The notes under the pieces: generated by a model
Databases searched by the model: none
What the model was told of the DNA's origin: nothing
The model's input: only the letters and a program-made list of their open reading frames with translations
Position numbers and translations under genes: made by a program
Origin: Doryteuthis pealeii
Taxonomy: Eukaryota > Mollusca > Cephalopoda > Myopsida > Loliginidae
NCBI GenBank assembly: GCA_023376005.1
Contig: CM042179.1
Location: 20,348,458 to 20,412,457, forward strand
Reading direction: 5' to 3'
Length of the DNA: 64,000 bases
In this document: positions 43,558 to 53,891 of the stretch, one piece after another
How positions within the stretch are numbered: position 1 is the stretch's first letter
How the letters are laid out: every line of letters starts with the position of its first letter

Positions 43558-43685
43558 GAAGATTATATTTTTGTTAAACAAGTTATTTACTTTAACAATG
43601 TGTTTTCTTTTGGAGAAGAAATGCTTGCAGTCGGTTTCATAGCTAAATGTTAATAAATACTATTTTCGCTTAGGAGGGCGTCTCA

Positions 43686-43812
43686 TCTTGGTGTACTGGT
43701 TTGCGAGCTAATCTCGAAGATCCATTACTACTGAATATTGAGTTATGTCCTCGCTGGATGGCCCACACTTGAGACCTTGTATCATATCTTACCCATGGCG
43801 AACGGATTGGAT
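43686..43812 (+). mobile_element. SINE-C
   Basis: An A-box-like TGGTGTACTGG (43689-43699), GATCCATTACTACTGAATAT, and a tail GACCTTGTATCATATCTTAC. About 125 bp. Confidence 0.6.
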
Positions 43813-43889
43813 AAATACCTACCATTAACACTTAGAAAGATTTTTTTTAAACTTTCTGAAATGGATTTAGTTTTAAAGTATTATTTAAT

Positions 43890-44068
43890 GGTTATTTTCT
43901 ATAACTCCAACATAAAAACATAATTTATTTATTTATTGATCTACTATGAAAAAAGAAGATAGGGTTAGGGTTAGAGTAAGGGTTTAGGGTTAGTTTAATG
44001 GGAAAATAAATAATTTATCAGTCAATCAGAGTGGTTCCCCTTTTATGTTGGGGTTATAGGAAATAACC
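43890..44068. mobile_element. MITE-T copy 3, left arm deleted
   Basis: The left end GGTTATTTTCTATAACTCC is retained, but part of the left arm is missing. The right arm is complete. The core has TAGGGTTAGGGTTAGAG and GGGTTTAGGGTTAG. Flanks TATTTAAT (43882-43889) and GATTTAAT (44069-44076) agree at 7 of 8 positions. Confidence 0.85.
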
Positions 44069-44076
44069 GATTTAAT

Positions 44077-44888
44077 CATTTATAAGATTTGACAGAATTT
44101 TTAATTAAAAAAAAAATGATGAATTGGATATCATTTTTGAAATCTATCTATGAAATTAATTACACAATTTTTCTCAGAGTATTGGAAAAAAAAAAGAAGG
44201 AATATCTTTACTATGTTAGGCATGTTTATGTCAAATATTTACACCAAATGTTTTATTTGTTGTTATTGTTAGTCATGAATGAAAGTAATTTAAATTGATA
44301 TACCATGAATAACTTCTGAATTATCAAACTTTCAGAATTTAGTTTCGGAATTTTTTTCCAAGTTTGGGGTTTCTTCGGCCTTTAATGAGACTAACTTTGC
44401 TGGCAGTAAAGAAAAGAATAACTGATAAACTGAGAATTGTATGAATTTAACCATTCCCTATTCTGAGATGGGAAGGGGGGGGGCAGTCGCCTGAAATAAA
44501 TTGGATATAATCCTAGCTGTAGTAGCAATAATCAATTAAAAAGAAAAGAAAAAAGAAAGTAAAAAATTGAAACCGAATAAAGAGGAGAGATTTGGCGATA
44601 TGTTGGCGATATTATTGGGAGGCAATGAAGCAGGTAAGCAGAATTGAATCCTCCTTGGGTGTTGGAAAAAAGGTGGAAAATTTAAGATGAAACAATTTGA
44701 GAAGATGCGGAGAGAAGTACCACGAAAAAAAAAAAAATGAAGACATTTGATATAAAACATCTAAAAGTTGATGAAGTTCCTATGCTTTCACGTGTATAAC
44801 AAAAAAAAAAAAAAAAAAAAAAGAAACATAAAACAAAGTAATAGATATGTTAATTTGAGAGATTCAACAAGTTGAAGAAAAAAAGGTT
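44077..44888. other. AT-rich intergenic
   Basis: Holds A-runs (44728-44740 and 44802-44822). No gene. Confidence 0.5.
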
Positions 44889-45050
44889 GTCTTTAATAGG
44901 CGTGTGCGTAAGTATGAGCCACACCCTTTTCTTTTGCCTTTAGGCCTTACCTTTATAAGATGAACGTTTTTATACGTGTGCGAGAAGCACGAACCACACC
45001 TTTTTCTTTTGATTTTAGGACTTTTATAATAAAGAAGCGCCACACTCGTG
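44889..45050 (+). repeat. 160-bp repeat R7, copy 1
   Basis: Almost identical to 52613-52775. Begins GTCTTTAATAGGCGTGTGCG and runs to AAGAAGCGCCACAC. Internally it is two diverged tandem units of about 75 bp (GCGTGTGCG...CCACACCC...TTTTGCCTTTAGG, then ACGTGTGCG...CCACACC...TTTTGATTTTAGG). Confidence 0.85.
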
Positions 45051-45582
45051 TGAGTTGAGTGTATTGCTCATTGTTAGTCGCAAGTGAGGAATACAAGGCG
45101 CTGTTCCTAGTGCAGGTGTACTATATATGGATCTGGGGGCAGCATGCGCCACAACCTTTGTATTGGTAGTCAATGGTAAGATTAAAGTGACTGTATTGAA
45201 TAATTGAATATATTAATGGTCAATGAAATAATTGGATGTTTTAATGGTCAATGAAATAAAAAAAATGAAATGAGAAGAACAGTTGAAAGAATCGAACCCA
45301 AAATGTACATTTTAAAATCTAATGGAATTAAAGGATTAAAAGCTTTTCTCTATTTTTTTTTTGTTTCAAATTGGTTTTAAACATATCCGGATATTAATGA
45401 ACACGATAAAACGGACACTGCCACCGAAAAATTGATGAATGTATGAAGTTATGATTTCGGGGAGAAAACTAGCTGTAGAGGTTAATGGCCATTTTTGATA
45501 AGAGGTATATATAAACTAGGTATACCCAAAATTGACCTAAAATCTGTTTTTGACAAAATGAATTTAGCCCTATAGAAAATAA
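45051..45582. other. Intergenic
   Basis: Nothing recognised. GC-richer up to 45170, AT-rich after that. Confidence 0.45.
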
Positions 45583-46290
45583 TTTACCAAAAATCAGGGA
45601 ATTATCGGATTTTAATGAAATTTTCAGTGTTTATTTATCAATGAATGAACTTTATAATGCATTACTTATTTTAGTTCAAAACTTTCTCATTTTTTTTCAG
45701 GTCACTTAATTTTGCCCCCCCCCCCTTTATTTTGGGGGCGTCAAATCTCGGCGAGTTGGTCAGCGTTTGATACTAATTGCAGTAGAAATAAAAAGATAAA
45801 AGACCAAAGTTGTGAATAGAAAAAAACATTTTAAGGGGAATATAATAATCGGAAAATAAAATGTAAAATAAATAAATAAATAAATAAATGAATAAACAAA
45901 TATTTTTTTGAGATTTTTTAAAAAAATTATTTCGATAAGTATTTAATTGGCTATTATCTTATAAAAGAAAACAATATACATCGATATTTTTTCTGCTTAA
46001 AAAAAGGGGGAAAGGCTAAATTTTCAATAGAGTTTTTCTTCAAAACTTATACTTTGTTTGACTAAAATAAGTCATTAAATAGATATTTATTTCTAGAATC
46101 TAAAAATATAACATTTTAAACTTAACATCAGAATATTTTTATTTTAAATTAATTTTATATATTAATTATTCATAGCAAACTACTTAATTAAAGTTTTGAA
46201 ATAAAATAACTGATGCATTATAAAATTCATTAACTGATAAATATATACCGAAATTTTCATTAAAATCGGATAATTCCCTGATTTTTGGTA
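45583..46290. repeat. Inverted repeat, ~100-nt arms, ~500-bp spacer
   Basis: Arm 45583-45685 is complementary to 46191-46290 (ACCAAAAATCAGGGAATTAT and GATTTTAATGAAA correspond in inverted form), about 85% by eye. The spacer holds a C-run (45715-45725) and AT-rich DNA without coding capacity. Possibly a non-autonomous DNA element. Confidence 0.65.
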
Positions 46291-46356
46291 ATTTGTAAAT
46301 CCGCCATTTATAAAGAGCGTTTATGGCCGAACGGGATTGAAATAGACCAAAAAATT

Positions 46357-46500
46357 GTTTTAAATGTATTAAAAATGAATTAAATATGTAATATTATTTT
46401 GCCTTTTTATTGATGGTTATTATGTTACTACTTATCGATTTAGACAAAAGTTTGACCTTAAATAATAGATTTAATTAATTTTAATTCGTTTTTTAAAAAA
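46357..46500 (+). repeat. Interspersed repeat R5, copy 2
   Basis: See 12634-12775. Shared blocks: TAATATTATTTTGCC, ATTATGTTACTACTT and TTTGACCTTAAATAAT. The Helitron-like terminus seen after copy 1 is absent here. Confidence 0.6.
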
Positions 46501-46617
46501 TGTAGCAGACGAAGTTTGGGTATATCTAATATAAACATAACCGAGGGACATTAATTTCAGTTTGTTCCAGATTTTGCAGAGAGAATCAGATGACACTTAA
46601 AATTTGCATGCATTCTT

Positions 46618-46869
46618 TTAAATCCGAAGGAACTCCGTCTGATACACTTGCTTGAAGGAACTACACAGTTCGGTTTCGCTTAAGTCCGCTCCAAAAGATT
46701 TGTAAGATACACACACTCGACCAGCAGTTAACAGAAGAATGGAGAATCCATTTCTATTGTCACTAACCCATAAAAAGCAGCGACTACTAAGTACTGACAC
46801 CAGCATACATAGAATTGAAAGAATTGTGAATAGTTTCCAGATACGGGTGAACCCGGAAAAGTAACACAT
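46618..46869 (-). CDS. Weak candidate exon, hydrophobic N-terminus
   Basis: An 83-codon minus-strand frame with Met start, a basic/aromatic start (MCYFSGFTRIWK), a hydrophobic stretch of about 20 residues (LFTILSILCMLVSVLSS) that could be a signal anchor or transmembrane segment, and a Cys-containing polar C-terminus (ELCSSFKQVYQ). Base composition is less AT-rich than the flanks and codon use is not low-complexity. No homologue is recognised. It could equally be a chance ORF in an old mobile element. No splice partners or polyA signal were identified with confidence. Confidence 0.2.
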   Translation of the reverse strand: MCYFSGFTRIWKLFTILSILCMLVSVLSSRCFLWVSDNRNGFSILLLTAGRVCVSYKSFGADLSETELCSSFKQVYQTEFLRI

Positions 46870-47297
46870 AAAAAAAGAAAATTTCTGCGCTTAATTGAAG
46901 AACTATCTCATTTCTTCTAATAGAAACACGTAGTATCTTGGTATAATATTAATGCAAGACATTTACCCCAAACACACCGGCGGAAGTAGACACCTCATAT
47001 TGTATGATTGTGATGATAAATGTTAATATTACAGCCGCCATTTTGTGGTTTACACATGTTGTTATTTGATGAGATTTAAAAGTTAGTCAGTAGGCATTCT
47101 TAGCACAAATAGAAGATATTACAAAACCCAACGTTTTAAGATGTGTACAGAGGTACTGTAATACAATGTTTGTCATATTAATCCCTATAACTAAAGATAC
47201 AAGGTTTGATGTTTTGACCAAATATATCGATATCAGTAATTGTAAAGTTTTGTTGTTGTTGTTTACCATTAATTGAATAAAAGCGATTTTTTTCAGT
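46870..47297. other. Intergenic, nothing recognised
   Basis: AT-rich with no element ends. Confidence 0.45.
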
Positions 47298-47591
47298 ATA
47301 TATATTTACCAAACCCCCTGCGCGAGCAGGCTGTGACACAAGGTCATTTTTAAGCGGAGTTTAACAGGTTGGAATTCAGAGTTTTCCTTCTTCTAGACAG
47401 GTTACCTAACTATGGTTAAAGAGCCCAATCCGCCCTACTATTTGTCCATAGCGGGAGGGAGAATAGTTGGATTCATACCTTTTCCAAGGATATTAGCACT
47501 ATGTGAAATGCAAACAGCTTCGGCCAGAATTTGAACTCGGGTCGACGAGTCCATTTCCTACTACTCTAAACATTACACTACGCACCTCCAA
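47298..47591 (-). mobile_element. SINE-A, full length
   Basis: A minus-strand copy with tail GAGCAGGCTGTGACACAAGG at the left and the head at the right (AGAATTTGAACTCGGG for the B box; ACATTACACTACGCACC for the A-box region). Body blocks are in the expected order. Confidence 0.85.
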
Positions 47592-48099
47592 CTTAATTTT
47601 TTTCTGTATAACGCATTTATTGATATTTGTACACAGTCTGTGAGTTATCTGGTATGTTGAATATCATTCCAGGGATCGGTGAAATATCCCAAGGTATTAC
47701 TGTGCTAAGGAGAGGGGGGTCACCAGACAAGTGGTACACATGTATGGGTACTAACGGAATTTCCGCATATCAGTTTTTGGTAGTACTCTCCCACCTTCAC
47801 CTAGTACCAGGTACCGACATTGTTTCACACTAAATGTCTTCTATGTTCCGCCCTACCCCAACCCTCATGGTCTTAGACTGTCTTCTATTCCTGTCCATAC
47901 ATATTAATGGTACCAAGGCTATATACACAGTGCTGGGGGTAAATTTGTAAAATAATCTAGCCATACTTGTCATGATATTGGAGTAACAACTGAATGATAT
48001 AAAAGAATAGGAAAAAAAAAGAAGATTACCTCCCCCCCCAAAAAAAAAACTGCTACTAACACCGCCTTGTCTATGTAAATTGTATTTGGATTTGAAAAT
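47592..48099. other. Intergenic, moderate GC
   Basis: The 68-codon plus frame 47627-47833 has no recognised domain. C- and A-runs near 48031-48048. Confidence 0.4.
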
Positions 48100-48132
48100 G
48101 GTATATATAGGTTATAAGGAATCCACTGAAAG
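48100..48132 (+). repeat. 33-bp segment repeated at 49694-49726
   Basis: GGTATATATAGGTTATAAGG followed by AATCCACTGAAAG, identical in both places. Confidence 0.9.
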
Positions 48133-48463
48133 ATAAGGAATGATGGGGTATCCTAAGAAACCGAACAGGAATAGAAAAAAATCCCAAACCTTGCGCTGAA
48201 TATCATTGTCACATCTGGTCTGCTGCTCCTGTTGTATATCCTGAGATTCTAGATAAAATTCAAGGAAGAATTGTTAATATCATATTAATATAATTATAAT
48301 GTCGGCTTCAATCACTATCACATCATCGGAATGTCGCTTCTATCTTTTCTATTAATATTTCCATAGAAACTTCTTTGTTGCCATGTCCACATGTATTTAG
48401 ACATAACACTAGATTAGCTGCTTGATCTCATTTTTTACTGTTAAAATTTCTAAATATAATCAT

Positions 48464-48500
48464 ATCTATCATGTTTCTTCCATCTTACTTCTCGCCTCAA
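48464..48500 (+). repeat. 37-bp segment repeated at 49655-49691
   Basis: ATCTATCATGTTTCTTCCAT followed by CTTACTTCTCGCCTCAA, identical in both places. Confidence 0.9.
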
Positions 48501-48894
48501 GAAACTTTTACTATCATCTTGTTTTCCTAATTTTATAATCTGCAAAATATCAAATTCAACATCTGTCATCATCTCTATTCTTGAACTGTTCTCTGCCTAT
48601 TTTTCTTTCTTCGTGGACTTTTCGTTTTGCTTAGGGTAAACTGATGAAAGATTTCCCAAGGTTTGATGGAGAAAAAAGGAGCTCCACCCCTTGACTTTTG
48701 CTCCGATGGTAATGGAACAAAAAGCCCAATGGAAGACGCCATTAACAATGAAAAATCTAAACAACATGAAAGATTCATTTTAAGCAGAAATAAAACACAA
48801 TTTACATTTTTAAAAACTACACTATGTCAAATGTATATGCATTTGGTCCCAAATGAAATCAAGTTTATTGAATATTGTGTTTTGAATGCACGGT
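48501..48894. other. Intergenic
   Basis: A plus frame 48663-48983 covers this but runs into foldback element F and has no recognised domain. Confidence 0.4.
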
Positions 48895-49370
48895 GTATTA
48901 TTTGGATTATTCGGACTATTGTCCTCGTCTTCATATATCATTTGCGCCATGTAGTCCAGTTGGACATGGTGCAACGGGTATAGGCGTTGAGTTAATACAA
49001 TTCTAAGTAACAGTCATCTCTGTGCTGCAGGTTCAATCCTGGCTAAGGGTGACAGAAACGTAGAATAATTAACACTGCTTAACACTTGTACCCAGTCATG
49101 GTTAACAGAATGAGAACAGTCTACCCCCATGGACTGAATAAAGGGTTTGGTTCGAAGTTCCGTGAAGGCTCCCGATTACGACATGAAGGCTTCCGAGTTC
49201 GACAAGAAGGTTCCCGAGTTTGAAGAGAAGGTTCCAGACAAAAAAATACATGAAGAAGGCCGGAGGATACATCGGCCGAAACGTTGTATAGATAAGAATA
49301 AAGATGAGGACAATAGTCCGAATAATCCAAATAATCCAAATTATCAAGCCTCATCTAAAAAAATCAGAGA
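48895..49370 (+). mobile_element. Foldback element F, most complete copy
   Basis: Left terminus TTTGGATTATTCGGACTATT; right terminus its inverted equivalent (GACAATAGTCCGAATAATCC) followed by TATCAAGCCTCATC. Inside, in order: a tRNA-like segment with B box GCAGGTTCAATCCTGG (49029-49044), a block GGTTAACAGAATGAGAACAG, ACTGAATAAAGGGTTTGG, three to four units of a 21-bp repeat (AAGGTTCCCGAGTTCGACAAG type; 49165-49235), then GAAGAAGGCCGGAGGATACA, CGGCCGAAACGTTG. GGCCG and CGGCC there can pair as stem II of a hammerhead-like fold. No transposase. Confidence 0.75.
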
Positions 49371-49654
49371 AACACATTATAGGGGAATGCTTAAATGTAA
49401 TTGATTTTTTTATAAAAGTGTAAGGATTCAATAATAATTTAAAACAAAATGATAATTAAAACTAACATACACATTCACCCAAAATAATTAGAACATCAAT
49501 CTCATCCTTATAACTTGTCAATATAAAACACCAACTCCTTACTAAAGAAATATCAAGACATTGAAAGATAGGGTTTTGCCAAGTTTCAGGATTTATTTTT
49601 CAAAGATTTTCAATGGTTATTTCTTTCTTTTTGTAGGGTCTCAATTTTATAATA
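49371..49654. other. AT-rich intergenic
   Basis: Nothing recognised. Confidence 0.5.
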
Positions 49655-49726
49655 ATCTATCATGTTTCTTCCATCTTACTTCTCGCCTCAAACGGTATAT
49701 ATAGGTTATAAGGAATCCACTGAAAG
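49655..49726 (+). repeat. Scrambled duplication of two nearby segments
   Basis: Joins exact copies of 48464-48500 and 48100-48132 in the opposite order to their sources, separated by 2 bp. Points to a local template-switching or repair event. Confidence 0.85.
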
Positions 49727-49878
49727 GTACCAGTTATTAATACGCGATGAGCAAACATCCTTAATTGCTTATCATTTCTCATTGTTTTTCATTGAAGTAG
49801 AATATTCTAAGTCAGCATATTTGGACACATCGAAAACTCTAAAATTACCATCAGCACATTTGTAGATATGCAAAATAT

Positions 49879-50142
49879 GTGGTAAATACCACGCCTGGAC
49901 CTTACAAGCTAATATCGTTGATCCCAAGGGGCATACCCCCAAGCAACACCTGCCCTCTCGATTTGGTAGGGGCAGGGCTGGGTTTATTGCCCAGTGCCTG
50001 AGGCGCCCTACTTAAGGTGGAATGCTGACGGGATCAACGCATTTTTTGCACCCGCCACCCATGAGTTTCGGCTCGTGTGTGGTCCCACATTAATAGGGCC
50101 TTGTGCCTAACCCGTACATGTGGGGTACGTGGTAAATATCAC
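49879..50142. mobile_element. GC-rich hairpin-dense insert with flanking direct repeats
   Basis: About 250 bp with clearly higher GC than the surroundings, bounded by GTGGTAAATACCAC (49879-49892) and GTGGTAAATATCAC (50129-50142), a likely 14-bp direct repeat. Inside, CGTTGATCCC (49916-49925) pairs with GGGATCAACG (50030-50039) and encloses three hairpins: GGGG/CCCC (49928-49939), CCTGCCC/GGGCAGG (49949-49976) and CTGGG/CCCAG (49978-49994). To the right lies another stem, CCACCCATGAG/CTCGTGTGTGG (50055-50082). Unclassified. It could be a structured RNA-derived retroposon. Confidence 0.5.
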
Positions 50143-50519
50143 AATTGTAGAGATGCAAGACAGTGTCCTGTAAAATAAAGCCTGAAGTTGCTAACAACTG
50201 GAAACATATCAACCAAAACAAACTTGTATAACTTGAACAAATTTTCTATGGTTAATAAATTTTCTTTGTTTAAGCTTTCAATTTTAGTGCACAACTTATA
50301 ATGTGTCAGGTAATTGTTATTAATGCGTAATAGTATTAAAAGAATACACCAACGTTTCATAACACCTAGAAATATGTATATATTTCTCTATGAACCAGCA
50401 GTATATGGAAGGGGTACAGAAATGGAAAAAGGTTAATTTGATGAAGATGTGAGTAAAATGTGAGTAAAATGTGTCTTTACTGTTTCGTGGCAGGAGCATC
50501 TACTGTTCAAATAACAGGA

Positions 50520-50522
<3 letters not shown>
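50143..50522. other. Intergenic
   Basis: TTGTAGAGATGCAA (50146 on) nearly repeats TTGTAGATATGCAA (49859 on) on the other side of the hairpin-rich insert. Otherwise nothing recognised. Confidence 0.45.

Positions 50523-50606
<84 letters not shown>
50523..50606. repeat. (GA)n microsatellite
   Basis: About 42 GA units. Confidence 0.95.
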
Positions 50607-50609
<3 letters not shown>

Positions 50610-51200
50610 AGAATACATTTTTGAGATTTTCATATAAAATTCCAGAAGTACCGAACGCACACGCCCATTCTCTAAGGGATAAAATTATTTACTGTATCCC
50701 TAAACCTTAATGTGTCTTAAATAATTAGAAGCTTTTTGCAAATAAAAGAATCTGAATATTGTTATAGTTCAAACGGTTGGAATATTTAGAATCAAAATAG
50801 CTATGAGATTTAGTATCAATAAGGTACTTTATTTAAATAGTGGGAAATAATCTGATGATCAGCTCCAATTCTTCAGAATGCAGTACCACCTGATGATCGC
50901 AAAAGCCTGAAACTACATCATTTATTATCTATCTATCTGCTATAACCGGGTAAGAGATATATTAGTAGAAGTAGTAGTGTGGTACACTCGAGCAGGTAAG
51001 CAGTAAGCTAGTGCGACGTCGTCGTAGTAGTAAGCGTAGTAATAGTAGTTGTAATAGTAAGCAATTGTACCTCTACATTGTTCGGTATTTATAGCTGACA
51101 TCAGCCAATCATATTACTGTGAGGGGAACCCAAGTATAGGCATATTCATTACATCACTATCTATCTATCAACAATGGTCATTCAGTTTTGCCTTAAGAGT
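50607..51200. other. Intergenic with GTA-type triplets
   Basis: A degenerate GTAGTA/TAGTAA stretch (50965-51062). No gene. Confidence 0.45.
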
Positions 51201-51204
51201 TTGT

Positions 51205-51675
51205 AACGCGGACAGTAGTCGGCCAATGCTCTAAGTCTCGCTCTTTTTACGTCCGATTTTTTTACCAGTGGCTACTGTTAGGTTAATTATTGTTGAACAA
51301 ACAACTCCGACCAAGAGTGTTAAATATAACAATGGACTTTAATACAAGGATAGCACGTGGAGAAGCATTTAAGACATGAAATACATATACATGAGAAAAG
51401 ATACATAGTAGATAATATACACACATAGAAAAGGGATAAGATACAAAAGTTATGGAGAGTCTGCCTGTGTGGGGGGTGAAAAATCCCACACAAGTAGGGT
51501 GTAGACAAACTGTCCTAACCCATTAGTTGTCAAGTCCCGAAGAAGAAAGAGAGTTCAAATCTGGCGCTTGCCTGCTTAAATAGGGAAGACGCCTGGTGAG
51601 GAAAAAAAATAGAAACACGAGGGAAGACAAGTCTTCCAGCCAACTAAGGACAGATAATCCCACACTACTTTCATC
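51205..51675 (-). mobile_element. Possible 3' LTR region of minus-strand retroelement
   Basis: Begins (plus strand) TTGTAACGCGGACAGTAG, with GTCTCGCTCTTTTTACGTCC and CAGTGGCTACTG further on. A diverged equivalent lies at 53888-53975 (TTGTAACGTGGATG, GTCTCGTTCTTTATATG, CATCGGTGACTA). The position beyond both ends of the gag/pol remnant fits a pair of LTR ends on a minus-strand element, but most of the LTR cannot be aligned by eye. Confidence 0.35.
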
Positions 51676-52130
51676 CTACATTTGTAGGGATAATGACCAA
51701 GGTGGTCTTGTGCTGCGTTGTGGATCCTGACTCGTTGGCTGTTGCGTGATTGGGGTTTGGTTTTCTTCCATTTTCATCTCTGTATTGTACCTTACCCCTT
51801 CATCAATATTTGTATCACCTACTTCCACACTTTCTGGTTTAGTGTATTGAGGTTCGATATCGATGGGTACTAGCATTTGTGGGGGTAATTGCAGTTGTGT
51901 TGTTGGAGAGTCTGGTGTGTCCATTACCGATGCTATTTTCCGAGTGAATTGACGATTGCGCAGTATAATTCAATTGCTACCGTCTATGCGCACTCGGTAA
52001 TTGTTTGTTGCCCATTGTTTCTATTACCCCCCACCCCTATTTTTACCCTCCGTCATAGATATGATCCATGTTGATTCTGCAATTGCACGATTCGCCAATC
52101 TGGAGCTCTTGGAGTGGATGACTGTGTGTG
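51676..52130 (-). pseudogene. Possible C-terminal end of pol polyprotein
   Basis: The minus open frame 51676-51924 is Gln/Pro/Thr-rich and ends QRSTRPPWSLSLQM. A basic RST/SxRxPP segment near the C-terminus is typical of Gypsy-type polyproteins after the integrase. Upstream on the minus strand, remnants such as RIVQLQNQHGSYL fit no conserved domain. RT and integrase cores are absent, so the element has a large internal deletion. Confidence 0.4.
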
Positions 52131-52439
52131 TTGTACTGCTTGTGGTTTAGTAGTTGCCTTTTTGCCATCACATGTGTAGGTAATCTGTTATTGTACGCCT
52201 GTATAGCATTTCATCTGGTAACACACTAAGGTTTTGATTGGGTGTGTTTCGATGGGTCGTGCCGCTCAATCGTAGCATAGACGAACCCGGATCTATTCTC
52301 TGACACAAAACCATTTACCTTGTTTTTCTGGGGCCGACTGATGTGCATAAATTCAATTTTTAGAGACGATGGTGGTTCTATGGAACTCCCATAGAACCTA
52401 TCCTTATCCCAGATGAAGTGCAGTACTCTTTGTGGCTTC
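52131..52439. other. Decayed retroelement interior
   Basis: Lies between the gag zinc knuckle and the pol-end-like frame. No protease or RT motif is recognised. Confidence 0.35.
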
Positions 52440-53765
52440 TATCTCTATTCGCAGGATGTCTTGATGTATTTTTCATGTTGCTAAATATCGCTAACAGATG
52501 CTTTGTCGAACTGCTTGTTAACTCCATTGTGAGTACATTCTTTGGTTTTTGACACACTTTTTCTAAGTGGCCTTACATTCCACAATTGAAACACCGGAGC
52601 TTAAGCGCTTGGACAGTCTTTAATAGGCGTGTGCGTAAGTATGAGCCACACCCTTTTCTTTTGCCTTTAGGCCTTACCTTTATAAGATGAACGTTTTTAT
52701 ACGTGTGCGAGAAGCACGAACCACACCTTTTTCTTTTGATTTTAGGACTTTTATAATAGAGAAAGAAGCGCCACACCCGTGGTCAGATATATTTCCACAC
52801 CCATTACATGGCATCCTTGGTGAAAGTTTTGGGTGATCGTCACACTGAGAACTTCTTACTCTACTCTGACCTCAGGGTGTTAAAAACCGTATGCGGGGCT
52901 GTGCTGCTTTGTAGATGGGGTGTTGATTGTCAGTCGTTTTAAGGCAAGCAAACCAGTTAAATTTTTGTTCTAGCCTAGTGAGAGTATTAGCTTCGGCTAA
53001 TTCTTTACCTTGGTGTTCGGTATTAGCGAGTCCTGCTATGAGTTGACCAGTAACCATATTCTCCGAAGAATTGACTTGCTGTTGACAACTTTCATTCGGA
53101 CACTGAGTCTTAAATTAATAGAACTTAGCCCGTGACCGTAACCTCGGAAAGAAATGTGTAGAACCCCTCTTCTTCTTTCATCTTGTAGAACGTCTGCCTA
53201 TGTACCTCATTGTGTAAACCTATAACCGCAACGCATTGTATTTGATGAAAGAGCTGCTGTTCTGTGTTTGTATTGAGGGTTTCTGCCCGACCCAAGTCGA
53301 AAACCACTTATTCACCTCAGAGGAGCATGCCGTTCTGTTGTAATCTAAGAAAAGTTACTAAATGAGAAATAACCAAACAGAGGTTGGAAATGAAATTGAA
53401 TAACATTAACAAAATGCAATATTCGCCAGTGGCGTGAAGAAAGGTAAACCACTGCTAGTGGTATAAGACTACTCGGTCAGCATAATACTTCCGTATTTAT
53501 GAGGATTGGGACTTACCCATGTTCATAAGTTGGGTATAGAACACATTCTTAGCTCGTTTCGGATTTCTGCTGGGTTTGTGATTCCGTACATCTCCTTGTA
53601 TCGATTCCATGCATCGAAGAATAACGCCCAATCGCCACCAGTAGAACCATGGTCTATCGTGGGTCTTTCCGTTTCTTTTTCTTTTTTTCTTCTCGAGACT
53701 GACTTCCTTTCGATATTTTCTTGATGAAGATTATTGTTCTCCTTCTGCAGTTTAGCAAGTTGCTG
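52440..53765 (-). pseudogene. gag remnant of an LTR retrotransposon, minus strand
   Basis: On the minus strand, in order: a coiled-coil-like QLAKLQKENNNLHQEN (53700-53765); after a shift, DWALFFDAWNRYKEMYG (about 53600) in a gag N-terminal-type segment; QLFHQIQCVAVIGLHNEVHR (about 53200-53260); GQLIAGLANTEHQGKELAEA (52990-53050) with TLTRLEQKF; then a zinc knuckle CFNCGM, a stop, GHLEKVC (52540-52585), i.e. C-x2-C-x4-H-x4-C with the stop inside. Several frameshifts and stops and the R7 insertion (52613-52775) inactivate it. A different gag lineage from the one at 41781-42770. Confidence 0.7.
52613..52775 (+). repeat. 160-bp repeat R7, copy 2, inside gag
   Basis: Almost identical to 44889-45050, ending with an extra GAGA before AAGAAGCGCCACACCCG. 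It interrupts the minus-strand gag just upstream of its zinc knuckle. Confidence 0.85.
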
Positions 53766-53839
53766 AACAAATTGTAAATGCAGAAGAATTACGACATCAC
53801 AAAATGTTTCAACGTAAGGGCATGTCTGTTCGTTCTAAA

Positions 53840-53891
53840 TTTATTGGTAGGTGGGTCCTGTCATTGCAGAGAGGACCCACCTAACAATAAA
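53840..53891. repeat. 20-bp-stem hairpin in retroelement leader
   Basis: TTTATTGGTAGGTGGGTCCT (53840-53859) is complementary to 53872-53891 except at one position, with a 12-nt loop. It lies between the gag remnant and the LTR-like end at 53888. Confidence 0.8.
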
